Positions 34,497 to 42,614 of a stretch of DNA of 64,000 bases are shown in pieces (position 1 is the stretch's first letter; the number at the start of each line of letters is the position of its first letter). Where the stretch lies: positions 3,290,501 through 3,354,500 of the forward strand of contig NZ_CP016534.2 of assembly GCF_001687565.2 (NCBI RefSeq). Direction: 5' to 3'. The DNA comes from Planococcus antarcticus DSM 14505 (GTDB lineage Bacteria > Bacillota > Bacilli > Bacillales_A > Planococcaceae). Under the pieces are notes generated by a model. That model saw only the letters and a program-made list of their open reading frames with translations. It was not told where the DNA came from and did no database searches. A program made the translations under genes and the position numbers.

Positions 34497-35384
34497 ATGT
34501 ATAATATTAAAGCAGCTGCCAAAATCTTAGATATGCCGAAAGTGACAATCCGTTCTTGGGAGACACGTTATAGTGCGATTACTCCCGCTCGAACAGAATC
34601 TGGACACCGCTTGTATTCGGATCAAAATCTGGAAGATTTGAAATGGCTAAAAATACAAGTGCAGGATAATGGCGTGAAAATTAGTGAAGCCGTAAAAAAA
34701 CTTCACGCTTCACGCAAGCAGTTCATTGTTACAAAAGACGAGCTGCTTCGAAAAGAGGCATTAGAATACGAGCAACAAATCGATCAACTTTTTCAGGCTG
34801 CGGCGGAGATGGATACTGAGCGTTTCAACTATTTGCTGGACTTGCATTTTTCTTTATTTCATCACCGAACAGTCTTTTTCTATATCATCGCGCCGCTGAT
34901 GGTGCGTATTGGAGAAGCTTGGGAAGATGGCGCCATCAGTGTTGCCCATGAGCATATGATCACTCATATTGTCCAGCAACGCTTTAATCAGTTTTCCCGA
35001 ATTTTCCAAGTTTCTCCAAATTTGCCGAAGGTCATTGCACTAAGCCCAAGTGGAGAGCAGCATCAGCTGGGTTTGCTGCTATTCACTTTATTCTTGCGGG
35101 AAAATGGTTTTTCTGTAGTTTACATCGGACCAGATACTCCACTTGAAGGTCTCGAGGAAATGGTTACTAAGCAAAATTTCAAATTAATGTGCATGTCGAT
35201 CGCTACAAGTAGAATGCTGCCGTTGGCCAATAAGTATATTGATGCTTTGGCTAAAGCCAACCCGGAAATGCATTTTATTCTCGGGGGCCAAGGCGTTGAT
35301 TGCGAACAAATTGAAGGCAACCGCTGGTATCTCGGCAGCGACGTGAAGTTCTGGCAGCAATGGCTCGATGAACAAAATTTTTAA
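34497..35384 (+). CDS. MerR-family B12-binding regulator (CarH/LitR-like photoreceptor)
   Basis: A 295-residue regulator with the CarH layout: MerR winged helix (residues 1-70, YNIKAAAKILDMPKVTIRSWE), a helical B12-cap region (about 90-170), and a Rossmann B12-binding domain (175-295). The Wx9EH motif of light-sensing CarH is present: Trp142 and Glu152-His153. The cobalamin motif is ExHxxG (Glu187, His189, Gly192), with Asp replaced by Glu but the cobalt-ligand His kept. This is the adenosylcobalamin photoreceptor pattern, normally repressing carotenoid or photoprotective genes in the dark. ATG 34497 has AAGG upstream. No carotenoid genes are in the window. Confidence 0.82.
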   Translation: MYNIKAAAKILDMPKVTIRSWETRYSAITPARTESGHRLYSDQNLEDLKWLKIQVQDNGVKISEAVKKLHASRKQFIVTKDELLRKEALEYEQQIDQLFQAAAEMDTERFNYLLDLHFSLFHHRTVFFYIIAPLMVRIGEAWEDGAISVAHEHMITHIVQQRFNQFSRIFQVSPNLPKVIALSPSGEQHQLGLLLFTLFLRENGFSVVYIGPDTPLEGLEEMVTKQNFKLMCMSIATSRMLPLANKYIDALAKANPEMHFILGGQGVDCEQIEGNRWYLGSDVKFWQQWLDEQNF

Positions 35385-35437
35385 CAGCATACAAAAACGC
35401 CCTCAATATTAGATTGAGGGCGTTTTTGTATGCTGTT
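35382..35437. terminator. Long bidirectional terminator
   Basis: About 25 base pairs on each arm (AACAGCATACAAAAACGCCC on one side and its complement on the other) with a 5-base loop. T-runs occur inside both arms. It serves the CarH-like gene and the convergent small gene. Confidence 0.85.
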
Positions 35438-35446
35438 ATTATAATC

Positions 35447-35632
35447 TTATTGCCAGTCGAGGTCCTGATAATCCTTCTGGTAAGGCCCATTGTCCGTTAC
35501 TTCCGAATGGTAGAGCGCTTTTAAGGCAAAGCCTTTTTCAAGCTCCATTTCTTTCATCAACACTTTCAGCCGCTTTTTCAATTCCGGATGATCGCTGACC
35601 AACTGTTCCATTTTAGATTTGGTGTATTTCAT
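35447..35632 (-). CDS. Conserved small hypothetical protein (61 aa)
   Basis: A small soluble charged protein that I cannot place in a family. It is largely helical (LVSDHPELKKRLKVLMKEMELEKGFALKALYH) and ends in an acidic tail, DYQDLDWQ. ATG 35632 follows AAAAGGAG by 8 bases, a good ribosome-binding site; a longer frame opens upstream at 35680 but would carry that site inside. It is followed by the long convergent terminator. No functional prediction. Confidence 0.6.
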   Translation of the reverse strand: MKYTKSKMEQLVSDHPELKKRLKVLMKEMELEKGFALKALYHSEVTDNGPYQKDYQDLDWQ

Positions 35633-35681
35633 CTTTATCCGCTCCTTTTGGATCTTCTTGCCTTTATTGTACACTGCCATC

Positions 35682-35713
35682 TAAAAAAGCGCACTCGCCT
35701 CAGCGAGTGCGTT
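35682..35713 (-). terminator. Rho-independent terminator of the NCS2 permease gene
   Basis: GCGCACTCGC pairs with GCGAGTGCG; a T-run of six on the minus strand follows. It lies just downstream of the permease stop codon. Confidence 0.85.
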
Positions 35714-35727
35714 ACTAGTTATCGGCT

Positions 35728-37026
35728 TCAGCCTAAATAGTGAAACACGAAATTTGCCAAGAACAAACCGGCGATCACATACAGGACCGGTGAAACTTCA
35801 TGCCATCTGCCAGTTGAAATTTTCAAAATCGGATACAAAATGAATCCAATAGCGATGCCGTCCGCAATGCTGTAGGTAAACGGTATCAACGCCACAATTA
35901 GCAGGGCAGGAAAGCTTTCGGTCAAGTCACTCATATCGAGGTTCTTGATATTTTGCAGCATCAAGCCTCCGATGATGATCAGGATCGGCGCAATCGCACT
36001 GTCGGGAATCAGTTTGATAACCGGAATGAAGAACGAAGCAATCAAAAACAATAATCCCGCCGTAATGGTGGTCAGCCCTGTCCGTCCGCCTGCTGTCATA
36101 CCAGCTGCGCTTTCGACCGTCGCCACTGTTGGACTGGTTCCGAAAACGCCGGAAGTCATCGCAGATACAGAAGTCGCCTGGAAAGCACGGCCGAATTTCT
36201 CGGGACGCTCGATGAACGCCACTTGCCCGTGGACGAGCCCGATGTTTTCAAACACAAGCACCATCGTCAGCGAAAAGACTGCGACCCAAAACGTCATAGA
36301 CAGGATATTCCCAAAGGACAATGCTCCAAATACCGCAAAGGCTTCCGCTACATTGATGGACGACTCATTCATACTGCCGAAATCAATCAACCCCAAAAAC
36401 GAAGCGATGGCCGTTCCCACCACAATCGTGATGAGGAAATTACCCGGTACGTTGCGGATAAACAGCACGATTGCGATAAGGAAGGTCAGCACTGTCGCCA
36501 GCACCTGCGCTTCTGCAAGCGAACCAAGTGCCAGGATCGAACTCGTCCCACGCTCAACGATACCGCCTTTTTCAAGACCGATCAGCATCAAGAATAATCC
36601 CAGTCCCACCGTTATGGCTTCCTTCAGTGAATGCGGTACCGCAGCACTTACCATTTTTGCACAACGCGTAAATGCCACCGCCACAAAGATGACGCCGGAA
36701 ACAAAAACAACCGCCAACGCCTCCTGCCACGACAAGCCCATCGACTGGACCATCGTGTAAGAGAACAACGCGTTGATTCCCATACCAGGAACCAGCAAAA
36801 TCGGAGCATTGCCCCAAAATCCCATGATCAAACAGCCAAACACCGACGCCGCAATGGTTGCGACAATTGCCGCTTCAAGCGGCATGCCTGCTTCTGACAG
36901 GATCAGCGAATTGACGGCGATAATGTAAATCACCGTAATAAATCCGACCAAGCCAGCCGTCATTTCACGTTTGACCGTCGTACCGTTTTCCTGAAGACCA
37001 AAAAACTGGTCCATCCAATTAAACAT
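35728..37026 (-). CDS. NCS2-family nucleobase permease (guanine/hypoxanthine, PbuG/AzgA type)
   Basis: A 432-residue permease of the AzgA-like branch of the nucleobase:cation symporter-2 family. About 12-14 helices are visible. Family blocks: EMTAGLVGFITVIYIIAVNSLIL near residue 20, NAPILLVPGMGINALFSYT near 73, TSPTVATVESAAGMTAGGRTGLTTI near 288, and PIVLYVIAG at the end. Likely a guanine/hypoxanthine or adenine importer. ATG 37026 is used because GAAGG lies 8 bases upstream; ATG 37032 would leave only 2 bases. No purine riboswitch was found in its leader. Confidence 0.9.
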   Translation of the reverse strand: MFNWMDQFFGLQENGTTVKREMTAGLVGFITVIYIIAVNSLILSEAGMPLEAAIVATIAASVFGCLIMGFWGNAPILLVPGMGINALFSYTMVQSMGLSWQEALAVVFVSGVIFVAVAFTRCAKMVSAAVPHSLKEAITVGLGLFLMLIGLEKGGIVERGTSSILALGSLAEAQVLATVLTFLIAIVLFIRNVPGNFLITIVVGTAIASFLGLIDFGSMNESSINVAEAFAVFGALSFGNILSMTFWVAVFSLTMVLVFENIGLVHGQVAFIERPEKFGRAFQATSVSAMTSGVFGTSPTVATVESAAGMTAGGRTGLTTITAGLLFLIASFFIPVIKLIPDSAIAPILIIIGGLMLQNIKNLDMSDLTESFPALLIVALIPFTYSIADGIAIGFILYPILKISTGRWHEVSPVLYVIAGLFLANFVFHYLG

Positions 37027-37160
37027 AGTCATAACCTTCTATTAAATTAGCCCTCTCCCTACCCGCTCTGCCTATCGAAATAGGTAAGCCAAGATAGGAG
37101 TGTAATCTAAAAAGATGGCGCTGTCAAGGAAATATACTTGGCGGAAGTGGCGTGTGGCGG

Positions 37161-37310
37161 ACGGGCGTATTTCTCTGGAGCGTGCGTGACGTCGCCGGTA
37201 CGTGCGTATTTCTTTCGGAGCGTGCATGACGTCGCTGGTACGTGCGTATTTCTTTCGGAGCGTGCATGACGTCGCTGGTACGTGCGTATTTCTGACTGAA
37301 CGCGCATAAG
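37161..37310 (+). repeat. 40-bp tandem repeat array (three copies, 20-bp half period)
   Basis: Three copies at 37161, 37201 and 37241 (the last two identical, the first slightly degenerate) and a partial fourth. Each 40-bp unit consists of two 20-bp halves starting CGTGCGTATT and CGTGCATGAC. A 20-bp period is not a multiple of 3, so it is not coding. The same CGTGCRTA words recur in the array at 38443-39331. Confidence 0.9.
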
Positions 37311-37329
37311 ACAACAAGCTGGGGTTTGG

Positions 37330-37351
37330 TCGCTTTTCGCTCGCGAAAAGC
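37330..37351. repeat. Perfect inverted repeat GCTTTTCGC...GCGAAAAGC
   Basis: A 22-base palindrome (arms GCTTTTCGC and GCGAAAAGC). The same sequence closes each 222-bp unit of the downstream array (near 38619, 38861, 39083 and 39306). Located between the 40-bp array and the NERD gene. Confidence 0.85.
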
Positions 37352-37436
37352 TGGTAGTCAGGGTTTCGAAAATAAGCTTTTGCAAGAAAGCGGAGAATGC
37401 TATAATTCAAGTAATTCACATGGAGGAGGGATTCAC

Positions 37437-38387
37437 ATAACGAAAATAATTGGTTTATTACCCCAAACAGAAGCCTTGGCGCTGCTACTAGCAAGGCTCG
37501 ATCATCAACATCCGCAACGGCCGTTTCTTGAACGGGAACTTCACTGGAAAACCGCCGGCAAACGCGGAGAAGAGCGGATTCGAAAGAAATTTAATGAATT
37601 TTATCAAGAGGAAGAGTTCCATACACTGTGGAACGTCAACTTAAAAATCGACAACTGGTTCGTACAAATGGATGGTTTGTTGCTGACTGAGCACTGCGCG
37701 ATAATCATTGAGTCCAAAAACATCAGTGGTCAACTTCATTTTGATGAAAAGACAGGAGAATTTTTCCGTGTTAATCCCACAGGAGAAAAGACCGTTATGG
37801 AAAATCCAAAAATCCAGCTCAATAAGCATATTCGTTTTTTAACACATTTCTTTAAAATGAAAAAAATCAATTTGTCGGTAGCCGGTTTGATTGTCTTTAC
37901 CGCAAAGGACTGTGAATTCATCTCCAAACCGCATGGCGTCTCTATCTGCAAGACCTACCAAATGATCGAATACCTTTTGGAAATTCTTCAGGCTTTCCCC
38001 CTCGAAGCCGAAAATATCAAACTGTCTAAAATCAAGAAATTGATTTTGACCAATCAAACCCCTTACAAACAAGCCCCTTTATGCACATACTATTTCATTG
38101 ATCCGAAAGATTTGAATCCAGGGGTTTATTGCCCAAATTGCAAAATCCTGACGATGCAGCGTGCCAAACGAAATTGGATCTGTACTGAATGTGGAGTACG
38201 CAACGCTTCTGCGCATATTTTAGCGATCCAGGAGTATTTAACTTTTGTTGAAACAAATATCACCAATCAAAAACTTCGCGAGTTTTGTGGATTTGAATCC
38301 AGAGCAGTAGCCACAAGATTACTGAGTCAGCTGGATCTGAAGAGAATCGGAAAATCAAAAGCCTACTCTTACCACTTCCACGAATAA
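37437..38387 (+). CDS. NERD-domain protein with zinc ribbon (nuclease-related)
   Basis: A 316-residue protein. Residues about 40-150 are a NERD domain (AGKRGEERIRKKFNEF; QMDGLLLTEHCAIIIESKNISG, with a D...ExK pair as in restriction-endonuclease-like folds). A zinc ribbon CPNC...CTEC lies near residue 240. A short helical region ends the protein. The start is uncertain: the strong site GGAGGAGG at 37422-37429 is followed only by ATT (37431) and ATA (37437) in frame, and no ATG/GTG/TTG lies close; TTG 37380 has no ribosome-binding site. I use ATA 37437. Both sides of the gene carry 20-bp-period arrays. Confidence 0.78.
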   Translation: MTKIIGLLPQTEALALLLARLDHQHPQRPFLERELHWKTAGKRGEERIRKKFNEFYQEEEFHTLWNVNLKIDNWFVQMDGLLLTEHCAIIIESKNISGQLHFDEKTGEFFRVNPTGEKTVMENPKIQLNKHIRFLTHFFKMKKINLSVAGLIVFTAKDCEFISKPHGVSICKTYQMIEYLLEILQAFPLEAENIKLSKIKKLILTNQTPYKQAPLCTYYFIDPKDLNPGVYCPNCKILTMQRAKRNWICTECGVRNASAHILAIQEYLTFVETNITNQKLREFCGFESRAVATRLLSQLDLKRIGKSKAYSYHFHE

Positions 38388-38393
38388 TGCGGT

Positions 38394-38424
38394 AAGCCTC
38401 TCACTGGCGTGCGAGGCTTTTTTG
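38394..38424 (+). terminator. Terminator of the NERD gene
   Basis: AAGCCTC pairs with GAGGCTT across a 12-base loop, then TTTT. It lies 6 bases after the stop codon. Confidence 0.75.
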
Positions 38425-38442
38425 TGTCGCTAATTGGCTCTT

Positions 38443-39331
38443 GATCGTGCGTATTTTTCTCTGAACGTGCATAAGTCTCTCTGAGCGTGCATAAGCTTTT
38501 TCAAACGTGCATAACACTCCTGGAGCGGGCATATTGCAACCGGAGCGTGCGTAAGTCGCAATCTCCTCCGTCCCTAGGCTCCTTCTGCCCCGCCACACTC
38601 GACTAAAGGCTTAGTTGCCTCGCTTTTCGCTCGCGAAAAGCACTAAAAACCGATTTTCCGCTCTGATCGTGCGTATTTTTCTCTGAACGTGCATAAGTCT
38701 CTCTGAACGTGCATAAGTCTCTCTGAGCGTGCATAAGCTTTTTCAAACGTGCATAACACTCCTGGAGCGGGCATATTGCAACCGGAGCGTGCGTAAGTCG
38801 CAATCTCCTCCGCTCCTAGGCTCCTTCTGCCCCGCCACACTCGACTAAAGGCTTAGTTGCCTCGCTTTTCGCTTGCGAAAAGCACTAAAAACCGATTTTC
38901 CGCTCTGATCGTGCGTATTTTTCTCTGAACGTGCATAAGTCTCTCTGAGCGTGCATAAGCTTTTTCAAACGTGCATAGCACTCCTGGAGCGGGCATATTG
39001 CAACCGGAGCGTGCGTAAGTCGCAATCTCCTCCGCTCCTAGGCTCCTTCTGCCCCGCCACACTCGACTAAAGGCTTAGTTGCCTCGCTTTTCGCTTGCGA
39101 AAAGCACTAAAAACCGATTTTCCGCTCTGATCGTGCGTATTTTTCTCTGAGCGTGCTTAAGTCTCTCTGAGCGTGCATAAGCTTTTTCAAACGTGCATAA
39201 CACTCCTGGAGCGGGCATATTGCAACCGGAGCGTGCGTAAGTCGCAATCTCCTCCGCTCCTAGGCTCCTTCTGCCCCGCCACACTCGACTAAAGGCTTAG
39301 TTGCCTCGCTTTTCGCTCGCGAAAAGCACTA
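38443..39331 (+). repeat. Four 222-bp tandem units built from a 20-bp period
   Basis: Units begin GATCGTGCGT at 38443, 38665, 38907 and 39129. The second is 242 bp because it has one extra 20-bp step. Within each unit the words CGTGCATAAGTCTC, CGTGCATAAGCTT, CGTGCATAACACT, CGGGCATATTGC and CGTGCGTAAGTC follow at 20-bp intervals. The last 60 bp hold the GCTTTTCGC/GCGAAAAGC palindrome. Frames across the units are not genes, since 20 is not divisible by 3. Confidence 0.92.
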
Positions 39332-39338
39332 AAACTCA

Positions 39339-39370
39339 AAAAAGGGATCTGCAGCTGTTGCAGATCCCTT
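39339..39370 (-). terminator. Rho-independent terminator of the nucleoside transporter gene
   Basis: AAGGGATCTGCA pairs with TGCAGATCCCTT with a 5-base loop and six T residues on the minus strand. Confidence 0.88.
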
Positions 39371-39383
39371 AGTAATATAAACT

Positions 39384-40595
39384 TTAAACGAACATTCCGG
39401 CAATCGCTGCACTCAGTAGTGAAGCGAGCACTCCTGCCGCAACGGCACGGATGCCGAGACGAGCGATATCTGGACGACGGCCTGGTGCAATCGCACCAAG
39501 TCCGCCAAGCAAAATTGCCAATGAACTCAAGTTTGCAAATCCGCAAAGAGCAAAGCTGACAACGATGACCGTTTTAGGTGACAAGTTGGCAATTTCAGGA
39601 GCAAAAGCTGAGTACGCAACAAATTCATTTAGCACCAATTTTTGTCCAATAAAGCTGCCTGCTTGAACTGCTTCAGCCCAAGGTACACCAATTGCCCATG
39701 CAAGAGGGGCGAAGATGACACCCAAAATGCTTTGGATTGTCAGACCCTCAAAGCCAAATTGACCAGCAATCCCGCCAAGTATACCATTCAACAAAGCGAT
39801 TAACGCGATGAACGCAAGCAGCATCGCACCAACATTCAACGCCAATTGAAGACCGTCAGATGCACCACGTGCTGCCGCATCTACAACGTTAACTGAAGCT
39901 TCATCTTTTTCCATAACAAACTCTTTTTCTTCGACTTCCTCTGTTTCCGGCATCATCATTTTAGCCATGATCAAACCGGCTGGAGCAGCCATGAAGCTTG
40001 CAGCCAGCAAGTATTCAAGCGGTACACCAAGAAGTGCGTAACCCGCCAAAGTAGAACCGGCTACAGAAGCTAGTCCACCTGTCATGACTGCAAATAATTC
40101 AGACTTAGTCATTCCCGCGATAAACGGGCGAATGACAAGCGGCGCTTCCGTTTGACCAACGAAAATATTCGCCGCTGCTGAAATCGATTCCGCTTTACTG
40201 GTTCCAAGAAGCTTCGACAATGCGCCTCCCAGAAGTTTGATGACGAGTTGCATGATCCCCAAATAATAAAGTACAGAAATTAAAGAAGAAAAGAAAATGA
40301 TAATCGTCAATACTTGGAAAGCAAAAACAAAACCGAAGCCTTGTACATCAGCCGCTGGACCGAATACGAAAGCGATTCCTTCACCTGCATAATCAATGAC
40401 GTTCTGAACTAGATTCGAGAGACCCAACAACATCTTTCTTCCAAATTCCCATTCCAACACCATAAATGCAAACGTGATTTGGATGGCTAATCCGCCGAGT
40501 ATTGTCCGTGGCTTAATAGACTTCTTGCCGCTTGATAATAAGAAGGCGATTCCAAGAACAACGAATACGCCAAAGATGCCCCACAATAAATTCAC
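39384..40595 (-). CDS. NupC-type concentrative nucleoside transporter
   Basis: A 403-residue transporter of the concentrative nucleoside transporter family, importing pyrimidine and some purine nucleosides with Na+ or H+. Conserved features: [29 protein letters not shown] near residue 76, [14 protein letters not shown] near 145, and EFVAYSAFA plus [14 protein letters not shown] at the C-terminal half. About 10-11 helices. The start is GTG 40595 after GATGAGGTGAAG. It stands alone with a terminator 13 bases downstream; the flanking array begins beyond that. Confidence 0.9.
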   Translation of the reverse strand: MNLLWGIFGVFVVLGIAFLLSSGKKSIKPRTILGGLAIQITFAFMVLEWEFGRKMLLGLSNLVQNVIDYAGEGIAFVFGPAADVQGFGFVFAFQVLTIIIFFSSLISVLYYLGIMQLVIKLLGGALSKLLGTSKAESISAAANIFVGQTEAPLVIRPFIAGMTKSELFAVMTGGLASVAGSTLAGYALLGVPLEYLLAASFMAAPAGLIMAKMMMPETEEVEEKEFVMEKDEASVNVVDAAARGASDGLQLALNVGAMLLAFIALIALLNGILGGIAGQFGFEGLTIQSILGVIFAPLAWAIGVPWAEAVQAGSFIGQKLVLNEFVAYSAFAPEIANLSPKTVIVVSFALCGFANLSSLAILLGGLGAIAPGRRPDIARLGIRAVAAGVLASLLSAAIAGMFV

Positions 40596-40759
40596 AACTT
40601 CACCTCATCGGTATATTTTTTTACCAGAAAATTAAGCAAATACATTGTTTAACTCTGCTGTCGTCAGACATCTTACCAAATCTAATGAAAGAAGTAAATG
40701 ACCATCGTGTGACAAAATGATAACGCATACATAAGTCCTACAACCCGTTATACCGGGCT

Positions 40760-42190
40760 TTATTCTGTTTCTCCACCCTCTTGCTCCATTCCAGGACTGG
40801 TTTTTCTGAGGAAAAAAGCCAAACCCACTCCAATAATACTCAAGACACCAACTACAGCAAACGAAATGTTGACGCCGCGTATCAATCCCTGTACTCCGTA
40901 TTGTTCAGGATCTAGCGCTGTACTAGTCATGATGGTTACCAAAAGTGCCGTACCAATCGACCCCGATACTTGCCGCATTGTATTGCTCATTGCTGTGCCA
41001 TGAGGGATTAGCCGCTCTGGCAACTGATTGAGCCCAGCCGTCGTCACCGGCATCATAACCATGGCAACACCAAACATCCGGATGGCGTGCATGACGGTCA
41101 AGTAAAGGAAAGAAGTTGTCGCCGTCAGCACCGTAAACTGGAAAGTCGAAACCGTCACAATCGATAAGCCGACAACAGCCAACCACTTGCCGCCGAATTT
41201 ATCAAAAATTCTGCCGGTGATGGGATTCATCAAACCCATAATGATTGCCCCTGGGAGCAGCATCAACCCCGATTCGAGTGCCGTAAAGCCATGCATATTC
41301 TGCATATAAATCGGCAGAATTGTCGCGCTGCCGATCATAGAAATAAATACAATAACACTCAGCACCGTTGATAAGGTGAAAATACCATAGGAAAACACTC
41401 GGAATTCCAGAATTGGCTCATCTAGTCGATACTGGCGGCGGATAAAGAATAGCAACGAAACGATACCGATTACAATAGAGGCCGCCACTGCAAGACTGTC
41501 CCACCCAAGTGAACCGCCACTCGAGAAGCCGTAAAGAATTCCACCGAAGCCCAGAGTCGACAGTCCTATCGATAAGAGATCCAAAGTTGGGAAAGTCTGC
41601 TTGGTGACATTTTTCAGGAAAAAATATGCCAGAATTAGATCCAGCAGTGCAATCGGAATCACGATATAGAACAAGGCACGCCAAGGGTACTGCCCGACGA
41701 CCCAGCCTGACAGTGTTGGACCGATTGCTGGGGCGAAAGAAATGACCAAACCGAATAAGCCCATAGCCTGTCCGCGCTTTTCCACTGGAAATATAATGAA
41801 CAGTACGGTCTGGGTTAAAGGCATCATGATGCCTGCACCCGCTGCTTGAACAATTCGACCGACCATGAGAACTGAGAATCCTGGAGCAAAAGCACAAATG
41901 ATTGTGCCTGTCGCAAATAGACCCATCGCTACAAAAAACAAGTTACGTGTAGAAAATTTTCCAATCAAAAAAGCGGTAATTGGAATCATAACCCCATTAA
42001 CCAGCATAAATACCGTCGTCAACCATTGCGCTGTGTTGGCGGTAATACTCAAGTCGTCCATGATACTGGGCAAAGCTGTTGCCAGCAGGGTTTGATTGAG
42101 AATGGCTATAAAGACTCCAGCCATTAGCACTGCCAGAAAAGGGCCATTTGCAATATTATCGTCTACTTTCTTCTGTTGAATTTCTGCCAT
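40760..42190 (-). CDS. DHA2-family MFS multidrug transporter (EmrB/QacA-like)
   Basis: A 476-residue 14-helix drug:H+ antiporter-2 type transporter. Visible motifs: FIAILNQTLLATALPSI at helix 1, LVNGVMIPITAFLIGKFSTRNLFF, and the motif C FGLVISFAPAIGPTLSGWVVG. A proline/glycine-rich ALPSIMDD precedes motif A. ATG 42190 (MAEIQQKK) has AGGGGGG upstream; the frame opens further to 42319 but that part lacks a ribosome-binding site. The substrate is unknown. No regulator is next to it. Confidence 0.85.
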   Translation of the reverse strand: MAEIQQKKVDDNIANGPFLAVLMAGVFIAILNQTLLATALPSIMDDLSITANTAQWLTTVFMLVNGVMIPITAFLIGKFSTRNLFFVAMGLFATGTIICAFAPGFSVLMVGRIVQAAGAGIMMPLTQTVLFIIFPVEKRGQAMGLFGLVISFAPAIGPTLSGWVVGQYPWRALFYIVIPIALLDLILAYFFLKNVTKQTFPTLDLLSIGLSTLGFGGILYGFSSGGSLGWDSLAVAASIVIGIVSLLFFIRRQYRLDEPILEFRVFSYGIFTLSTVLSVIVFISMIGSATILPIYMQNMHGFTALESGLMLLPGAIIMGLMNPITGRIFDKFGGKWLAVVGLSIVTVSTFQFTVLTATTSFLYLTVMHAIRMFGVAMVMMPVTTAGLNQLPERLIPHGTAMSNTMRQVSGSIGTALLVTIMTSTALDPEQYGVQGLIRGVNISFAVVGVLSIIGVGLAFFLRKTSPGMEQEGGETE

Positions 42191-42578
42191 TTCCTGTTCC
42201 CCCCTACTATTTGTCTTTATTAAATGGCTTACCCTCTCATTTTTCAAATATTCACCTATACCGGTTGAATCTATAATTTTACCTATCGACACTTTGCTAA
42301 ACAGCTGTACTGTCGGCACAGAACATCATGACAACAGCTGCAGCGTTCAAGTAGATTTCTTATCTTGCCACTGCGTCGCTAAGAGTCTCTGCTATTGTGC
42401 TTCATTTCTTTTCAGCCACTCTTGAAAGAATAAAATATCGCTAATGCTTTTAAACCGAAGCGCCATAAAAAAAACCTCTTTCTACTACACGATCGCTGAC
42501 AATAGTCGATACGACAAGCGTCGTTCAGCCGGGATCGACGGATAGTAGCTAATTTCTTTCATGCAATTTGTAAACAAA
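42191..42578. other. Intergenic region without a gene
   Basis: About 390 bases between two divergent minus-strand genes (the DHA2 pump and the RND pump, whose 3' end lies to the right). Nothing in this stretch looks coding. It presumably holds the pump promoter. Confidence 0.45.
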
Positions 42579-42610
42579 TAAAACTGCACAACCCGAAGGC
42601 TGCACAGTTC
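42579..42610 (-). terminator. Terminator of the RND pump gene
   Basis: On the minus strand AACTGTGCA pairs (with two G-U pairs) with TGTGCAGTT, followed by TTTTATTTGTTT, just after the pump stop codon. Confidence 0.7.
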
Positions 42611-42614
42611 CATT

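Noticed and set aside
37027..37160. Purine riboswitch before the NCS2 permease gene
   Set aside because: None of the conserved loop pieces of the purine aptamer is present in the leader.
38401..39284. 65-69 codon minus-strand frames in the 222-bp array
   Set aside because: The internal period is 20 bp, not divisible by 3, so the repeated sequence cannot be a conserved protein repeat. No ribosome-binding sites were seen.
37161..39331. CRISPR array
   Set aside because: Units are contiguous or vary by internal steps; there are no unique spacers between identical repeats and no cas genes nearby.
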